Part shown: one piece after another, positions 1 to 8,654 of the stretch
Position numbering within the stretch: position 1 is the stretch's first letter
Layout: every line of letters starts with the position of its first letter
Assembly: GCA_000196815.1 (NCBI GenBank)
Contig: FP929003.1
Location: 4,115,501-4,179,500 of the forward strand
DNA length: 64,000 nt
Source of the DNA: Nitrospira defluvii
GTDB taxonomy: Bacteria; Nitrospirota; Nitrospiria; Nitrospirales; Nitrospiraceae
Direction of reading: 5' to 3'
Translations under genes and position numbers: made by a program
Notes under the pieces: generated by a model
The model's input: the letters and a program-made list of their open reading frames with translations, nothing else
Told to the model about the DNA's origin: nothing
Database searches by the model: none

Positions 1-154
1 CGGGGTCAGCAGCGGGGTTTGGACGGCCGGATCGCACCCTCTGCGGCTTCGCCTCGTGCGGCCGCTTGCTTGACCTGTTGCAGGCCCGCCGTTATAGTCG
101 GATCGACGATGAACAGTCTCGCTCATCGCGACAACCCTGGCAACTGCATCACTC

Positions 155-1243
155 ATGAGCACAGACCTCATCACCGAACTCAAGCCGAGTAAGAGCGCCC
201 CGCTCTTCGGCTTCTGGTATCCGGCCAGCACGAGCACGGCTCTGGCAGTCGGCCAGATGCAAACCCAGGTGATGCTAGGACAACCGATTCTCGTCTGCCG
301 TAACAAGCAGGGCCAGGTGGCGGCCATGCGCGACATCTGCCCCCATCGTGGCATGCCGCTCTCGTTCGGACAGTTTGATGGAGAGCGCGTCGAATGCGCC
401 TACCACGGATGGCAGTTCGATACCTGCGGCCGCTGCCGCCATATTCCGGCCTTGGTGGAAGGATCCCCGCTCCAACCGGAAAAGATCGGCATCACCTCCT
501 ATCCCTGCCAGGATCAGGACGGCTATATCTGGGTGTTTCTCCCGGATCCGCAGCAGCCGAAGCTGCCGGTTCCGGAATTGCCGCGCCTCCCGCTCCCGTC
601 CAAACCCTATCGCATGATCCAGATCTCGACGATATTGGACTGCACGATCGACGACGGCATCGTCGGGCTCATGGACCCGGCCCACGGTCCCTTTGTGCAC
701 CAGAGCTCCTGGTGGCGTACCAAAGCCAGCATGCACGACAAGGCCAAGACCTTCGAGCCGATTCCGAACGGGTTTCGTATGGTTCCCCATGCGCCGTCGA
801 AGAACAGCGGACCCTACAAGCTCCTCAACCGGCTCTACGGCGGTCCCTTGACGACGACCATCGACTTTGTGCTCCCTAATCAACGCTTCGAGTTCGTGCA
901 ATGCGGTTCGATGTACGTCTCTTCGCGTGCCACGGTCACGCCCGTCGGCGAACAACAATGCCGGATCGATTTTGCCGCGGCCTGGAACATCCTTCCGTGG
1001 CTGCCGTTTGCCAAGCCGCTGTTCCGTTATTTCGCCAACATCTTCATGAAGCAGGACAAGCAGGCGATGGAACGGCAAGCCGTGGGACTGAAATACAAAC
1101 CGGCGCTCATGCTGATCGATGACGCCGATACGCCCGCCAAGTGGTACTACAAACTGAAGGCCGCCCATCTCGCCGCCGTCCAAACCGGACGTCCCTTAGA
1201 CCATCCGCTGAAAGACCGCGTGACGCTTCGCTGGAGAAGTTAG
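155..1243 (+). CDS. Rieske [2Fe-2S] non-heme iron oxygenase, alpha-subunit type
   Basis: Probable ring-hydroxylating or demethylating oxygenase of 362 residues. The N-terminal Rieske domain shows C62-P-H64 and C81-x2-H84, the four ligands of the 2Fe-2S cluster. A mononuclear iron motif follows (D174, H177, H182 in DPAHGPFVH), as in pheophorbide a oxygenase, vanillate demethylase and related families. There is no signal peptide, so it is presumably cytoplasmic and needs a separate reductase, which is not seen nearby. The ATG lacks a strong ribosome binding site. The substrate cannot be told from sequence. It is convergent with the antiporter gene, with 9 bp between the stops. Confidence 0.85.
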   Translation: MSTDLITELKPSKSAPLFGFWYPASTSTALAVGQMQTQVMLGQPILVCRNKQGQVAAMRDICPHRGMPLSFGQFDGERVECAYHGWQFDTCGRCRHIPALVEGSPLQPEKIGITSYPCQDQDGYIWVFLPDPQQPKLPVPELPRLPLPSKPYRMIQISTILDCTIDDGIVGLMDPAHGPFVHQSSWWRTKASMHDKAKTFEPIPNGFRMVPHAPSKNSGPYKLLNRLYGGPLTTTIDFVLPNQRFEFVQCGSMYVSSRATVTPVGEQQCRIDFAAAWNILPWLPFAKPLFRYFANIFMKQDKQAMERQAVGLKYKPALMLIDDADTPAKWYYKLKAAHLAAVQTGRPLDHPLKDRVTLRWRS

Positions 1244-1252
1244 CCGACCGGG

Positions 1253-3277
1253 TTATTTGAGCTGGTGACTCGTGCCGTGGTTCGGCTCGTTCAAGAGCGC
1301 CATGGCCCGACGAATCTGGTCGCGGGATCCGAGCAGCGTGACGACATCGCCGGCCTGCAGCCGCACGGTTTCGGAGGGATTCGACTGGGTGACCTGGCTG
1401 CGAGTCCAGGCAATCACCGACGCGCCGGTCCGTGGGCGAATGGAGAGTTCCGTCAGCGACTTTCCCACCGCCGGAGCCTCGTCATCGATCCGGCAGGTTT
1501 CCACTTCGACATCGGTCAGCGTCCCCCCGCGGAGATGATGGGCCAACTCCGGCATCTCGCTCCGCCGCAACAGCGCATACCCTTCGCGCCTGATTTGCTC
1601 CGCTTTTCGGGCCACAAATTCCTGCGGCAAACTGTAGGTGCGCAGCACCAGGGCAAAGATTTCGATCGACGTTTCGAACTCTTCCGGCACCACATCGTCC
1701 GCACCCAGTTGATGCAACTCTTCCAGCTCTCTCAAATAGCGCGTCCGCACGACGATGTGGAGCTTCGGATTCAATCCTTTGGCCACCTTCACCGTTCTCC
1801 GGGCCGTGAACGGATCGGACAAGGCCACGACCAGCACTTTGGCGTCGTCGATCTTCATATGCCGAAGCACGTTGGCATTCGAGCCGTCACCGTAGTAGAT
1901 CGGCACGCCATGACGCGCCTCGCGGCGCACCGTTTCACCGTCCAAGTCCAGGGCCACGTGCGGGATTTCGGTTTCGCTCAATACGCGGGCGAGGTTTCGA
2001 CCATTGAGCCCGTAGCCCACAATAATGACATGGTCTTTGATCCGGATCTGAGAACCTTCCAGCTGCTCGACATGGGCGGCGGTGCGGGTCGGCATCCAAC
2101 CCCGAACGCGTTGCATCGCTTCGATCCGCCGCCCCAGATGGGGCGACCACTGCATCAAGAACGGCGTCACCACCATCGTCAAGACCGAGGTCGCCAAGAA
2201 TAAATTGTAGAGGTCACCGGTGAACAACCCCGCGTCTTGCCCCTGTTGCGCCAGGATAAAACTGAATTCACCCACCTGCGCCAGCGCCATTCCGACCAGG
2301 ACTGCTGACCTCGGCGGAGCCCCTGCCGCAACCATCGCTCCGGTCCCGGCCACCAGCTTTCCGACAATGACGGCCAACAGAAGCCCCAACACAATGAACG
2401 GGTGCTCCAGCACCACACGCATGTCCATCAAGACGCCGATCGACACGAAAAACAGGCTATTGAAACTGTCACGGAAGGGCAGGACTTCGGCCAATGCTTG
2501 ATGGCTGTATTCAGACTCCGAAATAACCAACCCGGCGATAAAGGCACCCAGAGCCAGCGAGAGTCCCCCCAGCGAGGTCAGCCAGGCAATCCCGAGACAG
2601 AGCACGATGATCGAGAGCAAAAACAGCTCACGGCTTCGACTCCGCACGATATGGCGCAGGAGCCGCGGCACGAGATACCAGGCCGCCGCAACGATCAACC
2701 CGACCACAATCGCCGCCTTGACCAAGGTCATCAGTACCGTCCCCATCGCACTCCCGCTCGGAGTGCCCAGGATGGGCGTAACCAGCATCATCGGAACGAC
2801 GGCAAGATCCTGGAAGATCAGAATCGCGACGGTGGCGCGACCGTGAAACGAATCACTCTCCCCCTGTTCCGAAAGGGCTTTCAGCACGATGGCCGTGCTG
2901 CTTAATGAGAGGAGAAAGCCCCAGAAAATCCCTTGTTGATACGAAAGGCCCACCGCCAACGCTCCGAGCAATGCCAGGACCAGGACGCCCCCCGTTTGAA
3001 CCGGCGCGGCAACCATGAGAATGCGTCGGGCAGCTGCAAAGTGTGCGGAGGAAAATTCCATTCCGATCGTAAAGAGCAGCAACACGATCCCGATCTCCGC
3101 GAGGACCTGCACCTGGGACACATCGGGAATCAGATGCAACCCATGGGGACCGATCAGGGCTCCGGCCACCAGGAATCCGGCGATCGACGGCAGGCGAAAT
3201 TGATGGAACACGAAGACCACCGCGGTGGACACCGCATAGATCACCAATAGATCGCCGAGAACTGCGTAGTCACTCAT
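1253..3277 (-). CDS. CPA2-family cation/proton antiporter with TrkA domains (KefB/YbaL type)
   Basis: A 674-residue inner-membrane protein. Roughly residues 1-385 are a chain of 12-13 hydrophobic segments typical of the Na+/H+ exchanger fold (for example the stretch LLLFTIGMEFS). A cytoplasmic Rossmann-type TrkA-N domain follows (motif VGYGLNGRNLARVL near residue 425), then a C-terminal TrkA-C domain (about 590-670). This is the standard Kef/YbaL layout: K+ or Na+ exchange for H+ gated by nucleotide or ligand binding. Length is usual for the family. It stands alone on this strand. No glutathione-linked KefF/KefG partner is visible, so the specific gating ligand is unknown. Confidence 0.9.
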   Translation of the reverse strand: MSDYAVLGDLLVIYAVSTAVVFVFHQFRLPSIAGFLVAGALIGPHGLHLIPDVSQVQVLAEIGIVLLLFTIGMEFSSAHFAAARRILMVAAPVQTGGVLVLALLGALAVGLSYQQGIFWGFLLSLSSTAIVLKALSEQGESDSFHGRATVAILIFQDLAVVPMMLVTPILGTPSGSAMGTVLMTLVKAAIVVGLIVAAAWYLVPRLLRHIVRSRSRELFLLSIIVLCLGIAWLTSLGGLSLALGAFIAGLVISESEYSHQALAEVLPFRDSFNSLFFVSIGVLMDMRVVLEHPFIVLGLLLAVIVGKLVAGTGAMVAAGAPPRSAVLVGMALAQVGEFSFILAQQGQDAGLFTGDLYNLFLATSVLTMVVTPFLMQWSPHLGRRIEAMQRVRGWMPTRTAAHVEQLEGSQIRIKDHVIIVGYGLNGRNLARVLSETEIPHVALDLDGETVRREARHGVPIYYGDGSNANVLRHMKIDDAKVLVVALSDPFTARRTVKVAKGLNPKLHIVVRTRYLRELEELHQLGADDVVPEEFETSIEIFALVLRTYSLPQEFVARKAEQIRREGYALLRRSEMPELAHHLRGGTLTDVEVETCRIDDEAPAVGKSLTELSIRPRTGASVIAWTRSQVTQSNPSETVRLQAGDVVTLLGSRDQIRRAMALLNEPNHGTSHQLK

Positions 3278-3474
3278 CGTGTCATGGGATCGAATTGTGG
3301 TTGCGAACGGGTCTCGGTATGTTGTCGTGACGCAGCATACCGTAGGGGCCTCAGCGGGACAAGGAGTTCCGCTTGTCCGGCCACCCGCGCTCGGTTAGCA
3401 GGTTGCGGAAAAACTCATTTTGAGTCCCAAAGCCACCACAGATACGCGGTGTGGGACGACGTTGAACAGCCTCG

Positions 3475-3597
3475 CAGGATGCGCAAAAAGGCCGTCTAGC
3501 AAGGCCGCAGCGAGCACAGGGGCGAATCGTACTCTTGCGGTACGGTGAGCCGCTGAGCGATGCGAGAACGCCGCTGGCGGACTTTTTCCGCATCCTG
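3475..3597. repeat. Foldback (terminal-inverted-repeat) intergenic element, copy A
   Basis: A 123 bp element with imperfect terminal inverted repeats: the left end CAGGATGCGCAAAAAGGCC mirrors the right end, which reads CAGGATGCGGAAAAAGTCC on the other strand. The centre is GTAC-N7-GTAC flanked by GCGAATC and GGTGAG. It shares this core with copies at 6290, 14643 and 24420, while the arms differ in sequence between copies. It fills most of the 368 bp gap between the antiporter and the HAD gene. The rest of that gap (3278-3474) shows only a partial arm-like sequence near 3400 (CAGGTTGCGGAAAAACTC). Confidence 0.8.
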
Positions 3598-3633
3598 TTA
3601 GAGTCGCGCACGCCGCGTAGGAGAACATGAACC

Positions 3634-3640
3634 GGGGAGG
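3634..3640 (+). promoter_or_regulatory. Ribosome binding site deciding a CTG start
   Basis: GGGGAGG lies 5 nt upstream of CTG at 3646. The in-frame stop TGA at 3628-3630 leaves only 12 sense codons before the invariant HAD aspartate. None of the codons upstream of that aspartate is ATG, GTG or TTG, so the Shine-Dalgarno sequence points to CTG. An out-of-frame ATG lies at 3627. Confidence 0.6.
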
Positions 3641-3645
3641 CCGCT

Positions 3646-4329
3646 CTGCGCGCCATCATTTTCGACTTCAACGGCGTGATCGCCGACGATGAAACGCCCC
3701 ACCTGCGTTATTTTCAGCAAGCGTTGGCCGAAGCGGGACTCAGCCTGAGCCAGGAAGAGTACTACGGGACCTACCTGGGCATGGATGAACGAACCTGCGC
3801 GGCCGCATTACTCGAAAAACGGGACGGAATCTGTGACCCGGCGATTCACACCGGGATTGTCGAACGAAAGGCCGACTTGTTCCGCGCACATACCGCGCTG
3901 CATCAACCGGCATTGTTTCCCTGGGTCACCGGGTTCGTGCAGCGCGCGGCGAAAGCGTACCGTCTGGCAGTGGCATCCGGCGGCCGACGGGAGCAGATCC
4001 GTGCCGCGCTCACCGGCACACCCATCGAACAGGCGTTTGAGGTGATTGTCTCCGCGGATGACTGCGCCGTCGGCAAACCGGACGCGGCGATCTATGAGTT
4101 CACACTCAGGCAGTTGAATGCGCGTATGCCCCGCCCACCCCTGCTCAAGGCCAGCGAATGTCTGGTGATCGAAGATTCTCGGGCAGGAATTCTGGCAGGC
4201 CTGAAGGCGGGCATGCGCGTCCTCGCCGTTGCGACGACCTACCCGGCATCCCAGCTCGTCGACGCACACCTGGTCCTTCCGAGCTTGAATGGTATCGACC
4301 CGGCAGACCTCGCCCGTCGGCTCTTTTAA
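3646..4329 (+). CDS. HAD-superfamily hydrolase, beta-phosphoglucomutase-like, probable CTG start
   Basis: A 227-residue haloacid-dehalogenase-fold protein. Motif I is IIFDFNGVIADDE: nucleophile Asp7 is present, but the second acidic residue is Asn9 instead of the Asp usual for phosphatases and phosphomutases. Motif II is the VASGGRR segment, and motif III/IV lies in KPDAAIYEF and VIEDSRAGILAG. Starting at the first standard start codon (GTG 3676) would remove motif I, so the start must be upstream. CTG 3646 with a good RBS is the only reasonable candidate, unless a base is missing after the out-of-frame ATG at 3627. The substrate is unknown. Confidence 0.75.
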   Translation: MRAIIFDFNGVIADDETPHLRYFQQALAEAGLSLSQEEYYGTYLGMDERTCAAALLEKRDGICDPAIHTGIVERKADLFRAHTALHQPALFPWVTGFVQRAAKAYRLAVASGGRREQIRAALTGTPIEQAFEVIVSADDCAVGKPDAAIYEFTLRQLNARMPRPPLLKASECLVIEDSRAGILAGLKAGMRVLAVATTYPASQLVDAHLVLPSLNGIDPADLARRLF

Positions 4330-4385
4330 TCACTGAAACCGGAAGGGATGATTCATGCTGAGATGCCGCACGCCACCGGCAGGAC

Positions 4386-4787
4386 TTAAAACGGAATGCG
4401 AATACCCATCTGAAACTCGTTCGGCATCATGCCCTTACCCAAGCCTAACGAGTCGCCCAAGAGGTTTTGCTGAGGGAGTCCCGGCATGGGACCGAGGGCC
4501 CGATCCCGCTCCGTCACGTATCCCCCGCCGAATCCGGCCCCCACATACGGGATCAGGGTCTGTTCACTGACCTGGACACGACCACTCAAGGTGGGCGTCT
4601 GTCGAAAGAGGTCGACTTGCCTCTCGCTCGCTGCAGGGGCCTGGGACAAGACGTTCGATGATTGGCTACGCAACTCACTCCAAGCCGCTGTCTCGGTCGA
4701 AGGCGCCTCAGCCAAAGCAAGACCTTGCCCGGCCAGCACCAGCCATCCTGCTACGAGCAACGACAAAATCATCCCGTTTCTGCTCAT
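4386..4787 (-). CDS. Hypothetical exported protein
   Basis: A 133-residue protein with an N-terminal signal peptide (MSRNGMILSLLVAGWLVLAG, cleavage probably after ALAEA). The mature part is Gln/Ser rich and ends with a Gly-rich segment (YVGAGFGGGYVTERD) and a terminal phenylalanine (RIPF). A C-terminal Phe is often seen in outer-membrane barrel proteins, but this one is too short for a full barrel. The start at 4787 was chosen because it begins the signal peptide. The frame stays open upstream to 4892 without a better RBS. I do not recognise a family. It is divergent from a small gene at 4824. Confidence 0.55.
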   Translation of the reverse strand: MSRNGMILSLLVAGWLVLAGQGLALAEAPSTETAAWSELRSQSSNVLSQAPAASERQVDLFRQTPTLSGRVQVSEQTLIPYVGAGFGGGYVTERDRALGPMPGLPQQNLLGDSLGLGKGMMPNEFQMGIRIPF

Positions 4788-4823
4788 GTCCACTGATGCC
4801 CTTTGCATAGAGAGGGGAGCTTT

Positions 4824-5054
4824 ATGTCCACTGTACTCCATACTCTCAGCCGCAACAAGTCCCGACTCGGCATCCAGGACAAGTCGGCTCACAACGACTT
4901 GAGACGCCGCGCCACGCGACTACTCTTAATTTTCCGGGACGGTCTGACTGCGCTTACCGAGGGAAGAATGGAACCGCGTCGGAGAACTGCAGGGACGAAG
5001 GACGCTCCGGCACTGGCGGGACCCCTGGAACATCACCGTCACACGACCGAGTAA
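4824..5054 (+). CDS. Small basic hypothetical protein
   Basis: A 76-codon frame preceded by GAGAGGGGAG about 5 nt before the ATG, a strong ribosome binding site. The product is basic (many Arg/Lys/His) with no membrane segment and no recognised domain. The good RBS argues for translation; the arginine-rich composition typical of out-of-frame GC-rich DNA argues against. It is divergent from the exported protein at 4787. The following 193 bp (5055-5247) show no gene. Confidence 0.35.
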   Translation: MSTVLHTLSRNKSRLGIQDKSAHNDLRRRATRLLLIFRDGLTALTEGRMEPRRRTAGTKDAPALAGPLEHHRHTTE

Positions 5055-5247
5055 CTCGAGGCCATTGATCCGTCGTCACGCATCCCTCTGCATGGATAGC
5101 GCCGAACGCGTGCAGGGGTTCAAGCAACTCTGCTGAGTGTTATCGCAATACGCGGCCAGGTAGGTATCGGAGGTGACCGAGTGGCTTGACGGGCTTCTCA
5201 GCCACCTCCCGGGGGAAACGCTTCCGGAACACGCGCTCCACAGGCCA

Positions 5248-6270
5248 TCACGCCTTGTAGTACTCCCGATACCATTCTACGAAGCGGGCGATGCCGGTCT
5301 CGATAGAGGTCGCAGGCTTGAAGCCCGTATCGCGCATGAGATCCGCGACATCGGCATAGGTCGCAGGCACGTCGCCGGCCTGGAGAGGAAGGAAGTTCTT
5401 TTGGGCTTTCATGCCCAGCGTCTGTTCCAGCACCTCGATAAATCGCAACAACTCGACCGGTTGGTGATTGCCGATGTTGTACAGTCGATAGGGAGCGGAG
5501 CTGCTGCCGGGGTCGGGGTTGTCGCTCGCCCAGGCCGGATCAGCCTGCGCAGGACGATCGAGCGTGCGCAATACGCCTTCGGCGATATCATCGACATAGG
5601 TAAAGTCCCGCTGCATCTTCCCGTGATTGAACACGTCGATGGGCTTGCCTTCCAGAATCGCCTTCGTAAAGAGAAACAACGCCATATCCGGACGGCCCCA
5701 GGGCCCGTAGACGGTAAAGAACCGCAATCCCGTAATCGGGAATCGATAGAGATGCGCGTAACAATGCGCCATGAGCTCGTTCGCCTTCTTGGTCGCGGCG
5801 TAGAGCGATACGGGGTGATCGACATTGTCGTGCACCGAGAACGGCATCTTCGTGTGGCCGCCGTACACCGAACTCGTGGAGGCATAGACCAAGTGCTCGG
5901 CCTTGTGATGCCGACAACCTTCGAGAATGTTCAGGAACCCATCGACGTTACTGGCGGTGTAGGCGTGCGGATTGACCAGGGAGTACCGGACGCCGGCCTG
6001 CGCCGCCAGATGCACGACGCGCCGAATGGCATGCTGCTCAAAAAGCGCCGCCATCCCCGCACGATCGGACAGATCCAGTTTGACGAACTGAAATTGGGGA
6101 TGAGACTTCAGGCGTGCGAGCCGCGCTTCTTTGAGGCGCACATCGTAGTAGTCATTCAGATTGTCCAGACCGAGCACGGTGTCGCCACGATCGAGCAATC
6201 GCCGGCTCACATGAGACCCGATAAATCCGGCGGCGCCGGTGACGAGCACTAATCCTTTCCCAGACCCCAT
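5248..6270 (-). CDS. NAD-dependent nucleotide-sugar epimerase (UDP-glucuronate 4-epimerase type)
   Basis: A 340-residue short-chain dehydrogenase of the extended type. It has the N-terminal NAD-binding motif [10 protein letters not shown] and catalytic Ser/Tyr/Lys in STSSVYG and YAATKKANE. The signatures [16 protein letters not shown] and [14 protein letters not shown] match UDP-glucuronate 4-epimerases (Cap1J/LpsL type). It would convert UDP-GlcA to UDP-GalA for surface polysaccharide. Start 6270 has a good RBS (AAGGAAGGGAGC). The open frame upstream to 6357 runs into repeat copy B and is not coding. No glycosyltransferase is adjacent. Confidence 0.85.
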   Translation of the reverse strand: MGSGKGLVLVTGAAGFIGSHVSRRLLDRGDTVLGLDNLNDYYDVRLKEARLARLKSHPQFQFVKLDLSDRAGMAALFEQHAIRRVVHLAAQAGVRYSLVNPHAYTASNVDGFLNILEGCRHHKAEHLVYASTSSVYGGHTKMPFSVHDNVDHPVSLYAATKKANELMAHCYAHLYRFPITGLRFFTVYGPWGRPDMALFLFTKAILEGKPIDVFNHGKMQRDFTYVDDIAEGVLRTLDRPAQADPAWASDNPDPGSSSAPYRLYNIGNHQPVELLRFIEVLEQTLGMKAQKNFLPLQAGDVPATYADVADLMRDTGFKPATSIETGIARFVEWYREYYKA

Positions 6271-6289
6271 ATCGCTCCCTTCCTTTCCC

Positions 6290-6417
6290 AACAGGCTGTT
6301 GAAAACGCTCGCCAGCATCGTTCCCGCAAGACACTGCCGCCTCACCGTACTGCACAAGTACGATTCGCCGCTTCGCTTGCTGTGGCCTTACCGGACGAGC
6401 TTTCTGAACAGCCTGTT
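6290..6417. repeat. Foldback intergenic element, copy B
   Basis: A 128 bp element in the opposite orientation to copy A. The left end AACAGGCTGTTGAAAACGC is mirrored on the other strand by AACAGGCTGTTCAGAAAGC. The centre is CTCACCGTAC-N7-GTACGATTCGC, the reverse complement of the core in copies A and C. It occupies almost the whole gap between the epimerase and the MBL gene. Confidence 0.8.
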
Positions 6418-6423
6418 AACCGA

Positions 6424-8046
6424 TTACCGTCCGTTGCGCTTCATGAATGCCGGATCCCCGTGATCCAGTCGATAGAGCGACAGGGGCGCCAGGGCCGCGG
6501 CCGCGGATGACACCTGCACCGCCCCATCACTGCCGATCCGGAACAGATCCAAGGCATGAGCACGATGATACCCGCACCCTCGCACGCCGAGAAGGTCTTT
6601 CAGCTTTTCCGGATGCTCCCAGTTCGCCGTGAGAAGCGCCGTACGCGCCGGATTCCGCTGGCTGAACATAAACGACAAGTGATCGGGATACCAGTCGGCA
6701 CCGCCGGTGGCATAGGACACAAACAGCCTCGCCCGGGCGACGGCGCAGAGTTCGTCCAGATACCCGTTCGTGAGGTACCCGTTCTCTCCGACTTCGAGCC
6801 AAAGGCCAGGGTGGGACAGGGGCGCATGGGCGGCATAACTCCGGATTTCCTGTAGCTGCTGTTGCGAGGCCAGTACCAGCGAGATGGGACCATATTTCTG
6901 AACGAGCTGTTGAATGACCCCTTCCTTGATGGCCGACCGGCCGTTGTTGGTCGGGCCGCTGTCGGCATGCACCAGCACATTCTGCCCGCGATCGGTCACG
7001 AGGTAACAGTTTCTCGGCATCTCCAAATCGCAAGGATCTTCGCCGTAAAACGGGACCGAGACCACGGCGCCGCCATCGAAGGTCCAGGTTTCCCCGTGCG
7101 CCAGTTCGACGATCTGGGTGAATCCCAACTCCCGAAGCAGCGGCAGGTAGTCGTAGAAAAACTTCTTCCGATTGCGCCGGCTGGGGATCACGATCGGCAC
7201 GTCCTTCGGCACGTGCAGCAGGGTCCGGGGATCCACGTGATCGTCATGGTCATGGGTCAAAAAAATCGCCGCCGGTTTCGGCAGCATCGAGACCCAGAGG
7301 CTCGGCACGTTCGACTCCGCGAACCAGGGCAACAGCCAGGGATCGAACAACAGGAACCGGTCCTGCTGCCGATACATCAACGCGGCATGGCCCAGATGAA
7401 TCGTGTCCCGATCCCTGGTATTGGACAACCACTGGGCTCGAATCGATGCGTCCTTCGCAGGCGTGAGGCATTCGTATTGAACCAACAGCTCCATCAACTT
7501 GGTCAACAGCCGCTCGCCGTCCCGACCGGCCGTCGCCACGATCGTCTGAATCGCCCCGGCCTGCTGCGTGCCATCCAACATCCCCAGCAGTTTTCCGACC
7601 ACCGGTCCCATGGGACGCTCAAACGGCACAGGAATCGCCTGACGTTTCACGGCATTGAAGATGCGCAGGCCGGTGTTGACCACGGTCGCGGATTTTGTCG
7701 CATCGAAAGGATGCGACCAGTGAAACTGCCCATCCGGCTGGCGCCGGGCCGTGATGTGCTGACTCAGCTGTTGCCGGGAATTGACCAGCTCGGCATAGGC
7801 GTCTTCCAGCCGCACCCTGGTCTGCGGGTCCCCGAGTGTGGCGCGACGGGAGAACACATCGCTGATGGCGGTCTCCACACAGGCAAGAAAGAGGCTGTGG
7901 GCTTCGTGCAAACTCGCCACCACCTCCGGGGCCACACCGCCGATGAAGGGAAACGGCCCCGGGGGCTGAGTACTTTCAAGCTGAACCCACACCCAGGGCG
8001 CCAACCCGACATACTGATCACGCGGCAATGTGTCCCAAATACCCAT
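6424..8046 (-). CDS. MBL-fold metallo-hydrolase with N-terminal helical extension
   Basis: A 540-residue protein. Residues about 1-210 have no recognised domain. Residues about 215-500 resemble metallo-beta-lactamase-fold hydrolases of the UlaG / N-acyl-PE phospholipase D branch. The zinc motif is H265-x-H267-x-D269-H270 (THDHDDHVD), preceded by IHLGHAALMY and followed by a VHADSGPT segment likely to supply another ligand. No signal peptide is present. It begins 5 bp after the VOC gene stop, so the two are probably one transcript. The substrate is unknown. Confidence 0.75.
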   Translation of the reverse strand: MGIWDTLPRDQYVGLAPWVWVQLESTQPPGPFPFIGGVAPEVVASLHEAHSLFLACVETAISDVFSRRATLGDPQTRVRLEDAYAELVNSRQQLSQHITARRQPDGQFHWSHPFDATKSATVVNTGLRIFNAVKRQAIPVPFERPMGPVVGKLLGMLDGTQQAGAIQTIVATAGRDGERLLTKLMELLVQYECLTPAKDASIRAQWLSNTRDRDTIHLGHAALMYRQQDRFLLFDPWLLPWFAESNVPSLWVSMLPKPAAIFLTHDHDDHVDPRTLLHVPKDVPIVIPSRRNRKKFFYDYLPLLRELGFTQIVELAHGETWTFDGGAVVSVPFYGEDPCDLEMPRNCYLVTDRGQNVLVHADSGPTNNGRSAIKEGVIQQLVQKYGPISLVLASQQQLQEIRSYAAHAPLSHPGLWLEVGENGYLTNGYLDELCAVARARLFVSYATGGADWYPDHLSFMFSQRNPARTALLTANWEHPEKLKDLLGVRGCGYHRAHALDLFRIGSDGAVQVSSAAAALAPLSLYRLDHGDPAFMKRNGR

Positions 8047-8051
8047 GGTGG

Positions 8052-8483
8052 TCAGGCGGGGGGCAAGAATTCCATCCGGCTGATCGTCGGTTCGTATAAC
8101 GCCTGGATGACATTCCCGTCCGGATCAGTAAAGTAGAAGGAGTAGCTGCCGTCCCGATGTTGCTTGGGAGGCTTGGCGATGGTGGCCCCATACTGAGCCG
8201 CATCCTGCTGGACATCACGGAACATCTCATCCACGTGCGCAGGGCTTTCCAGAATTACACCGACGTGATCGAGTAACTGCCCACCCAACGGCTGGTATTG
8301 AGCCAACTCGGCAGGCGCGATTTGATGCAAGGCCAGGTTGTCGGATCCCGAACTGAAGTACACATTGTCCGGGTCCGGCTCCCACACCACTTTCATACCC
8401 AGAAATCGCTCATAGAACGAACGAGACCGCGCAAGGTCGGTCACACGCAGGGCCAGATGTCGCAAGCCTCGATGAGTCGGCAC
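8052..8483 (-). CDS. VOC-family (glyoxalase/dioxygenase fold) protein
   Basis: A 143-residue protein with two beta-alpha-beta-beta-beta modules. His at RHLALRVTDL, Glu near DNLALHQ, His in LLDHVGVIL and a late acidic position in FYFTDPDGNVIQALYE resemble the metal-ligand pattern of the family. The GTG start at 8483 has AAGGAG at 8 nt spacing; earlier in-frame starts extend into non-coding DNA. The exact reaction (glyoxalase, fosfomycin-type or extradiol dioxygenase) cannot be assigned. It is co-transcribed with the downstream MBL gene, and divergent from the SUMF1-like gene at 8655. Confidence 0.8.
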   Translation of the reverse strand: MPTHRGLRHLALRVTDLARSRSFYERFLGMKVVWEPDPDNVYFSSGSDNLALHQIAPAELAQYQPLGGQLLDHVGVILESPAHVDEMFRDVQQDAAQYGATIAKPPKQHRDGSYSFYFTDPDGNVIQALYEPTISRMEFLPPA

Positions 8484-8654
8484 GGCGAAGTCTCCTTGGC
8501 CGTATAGTAGGGGGGGGCCCGTCACCCCGTCAATCCTCATTCTCCGGCCTCGGTCCCCCCGGCACACACATTCTCCGCCCAAGCCGTGTCTGAATTCTTC
8601 GCCGCTGTGGTACGATCTGCCATCGATCTTTTTGAACCAAAGGAGTGTTGAGCT

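Noticed and set aside
275-1183. Long open frame (302 codons) antisense to the Rieske oxygenase
   Set aside because: Arg/Gly/His-rich product with no family signature, fully inside a well-supported gene; a product of third-position GC bias.
1265-2203. 312-codon frame antisense to the cation/proton antiporter
   Set aside because: Opposite strand carries a complete antiporter; this frame has no RBS and a His/Arg/Gln-rich composition.
5173-6252. 359-codon frame antisense to the epimerase
   Set aside because: Opposite strand has all epimerase motifs; this frame has none.
6862-8136. 424-codon frame antisense to the MBL and VOC genes
   Set aside because: It spans two real genes and their junction on the other strand; no domain.
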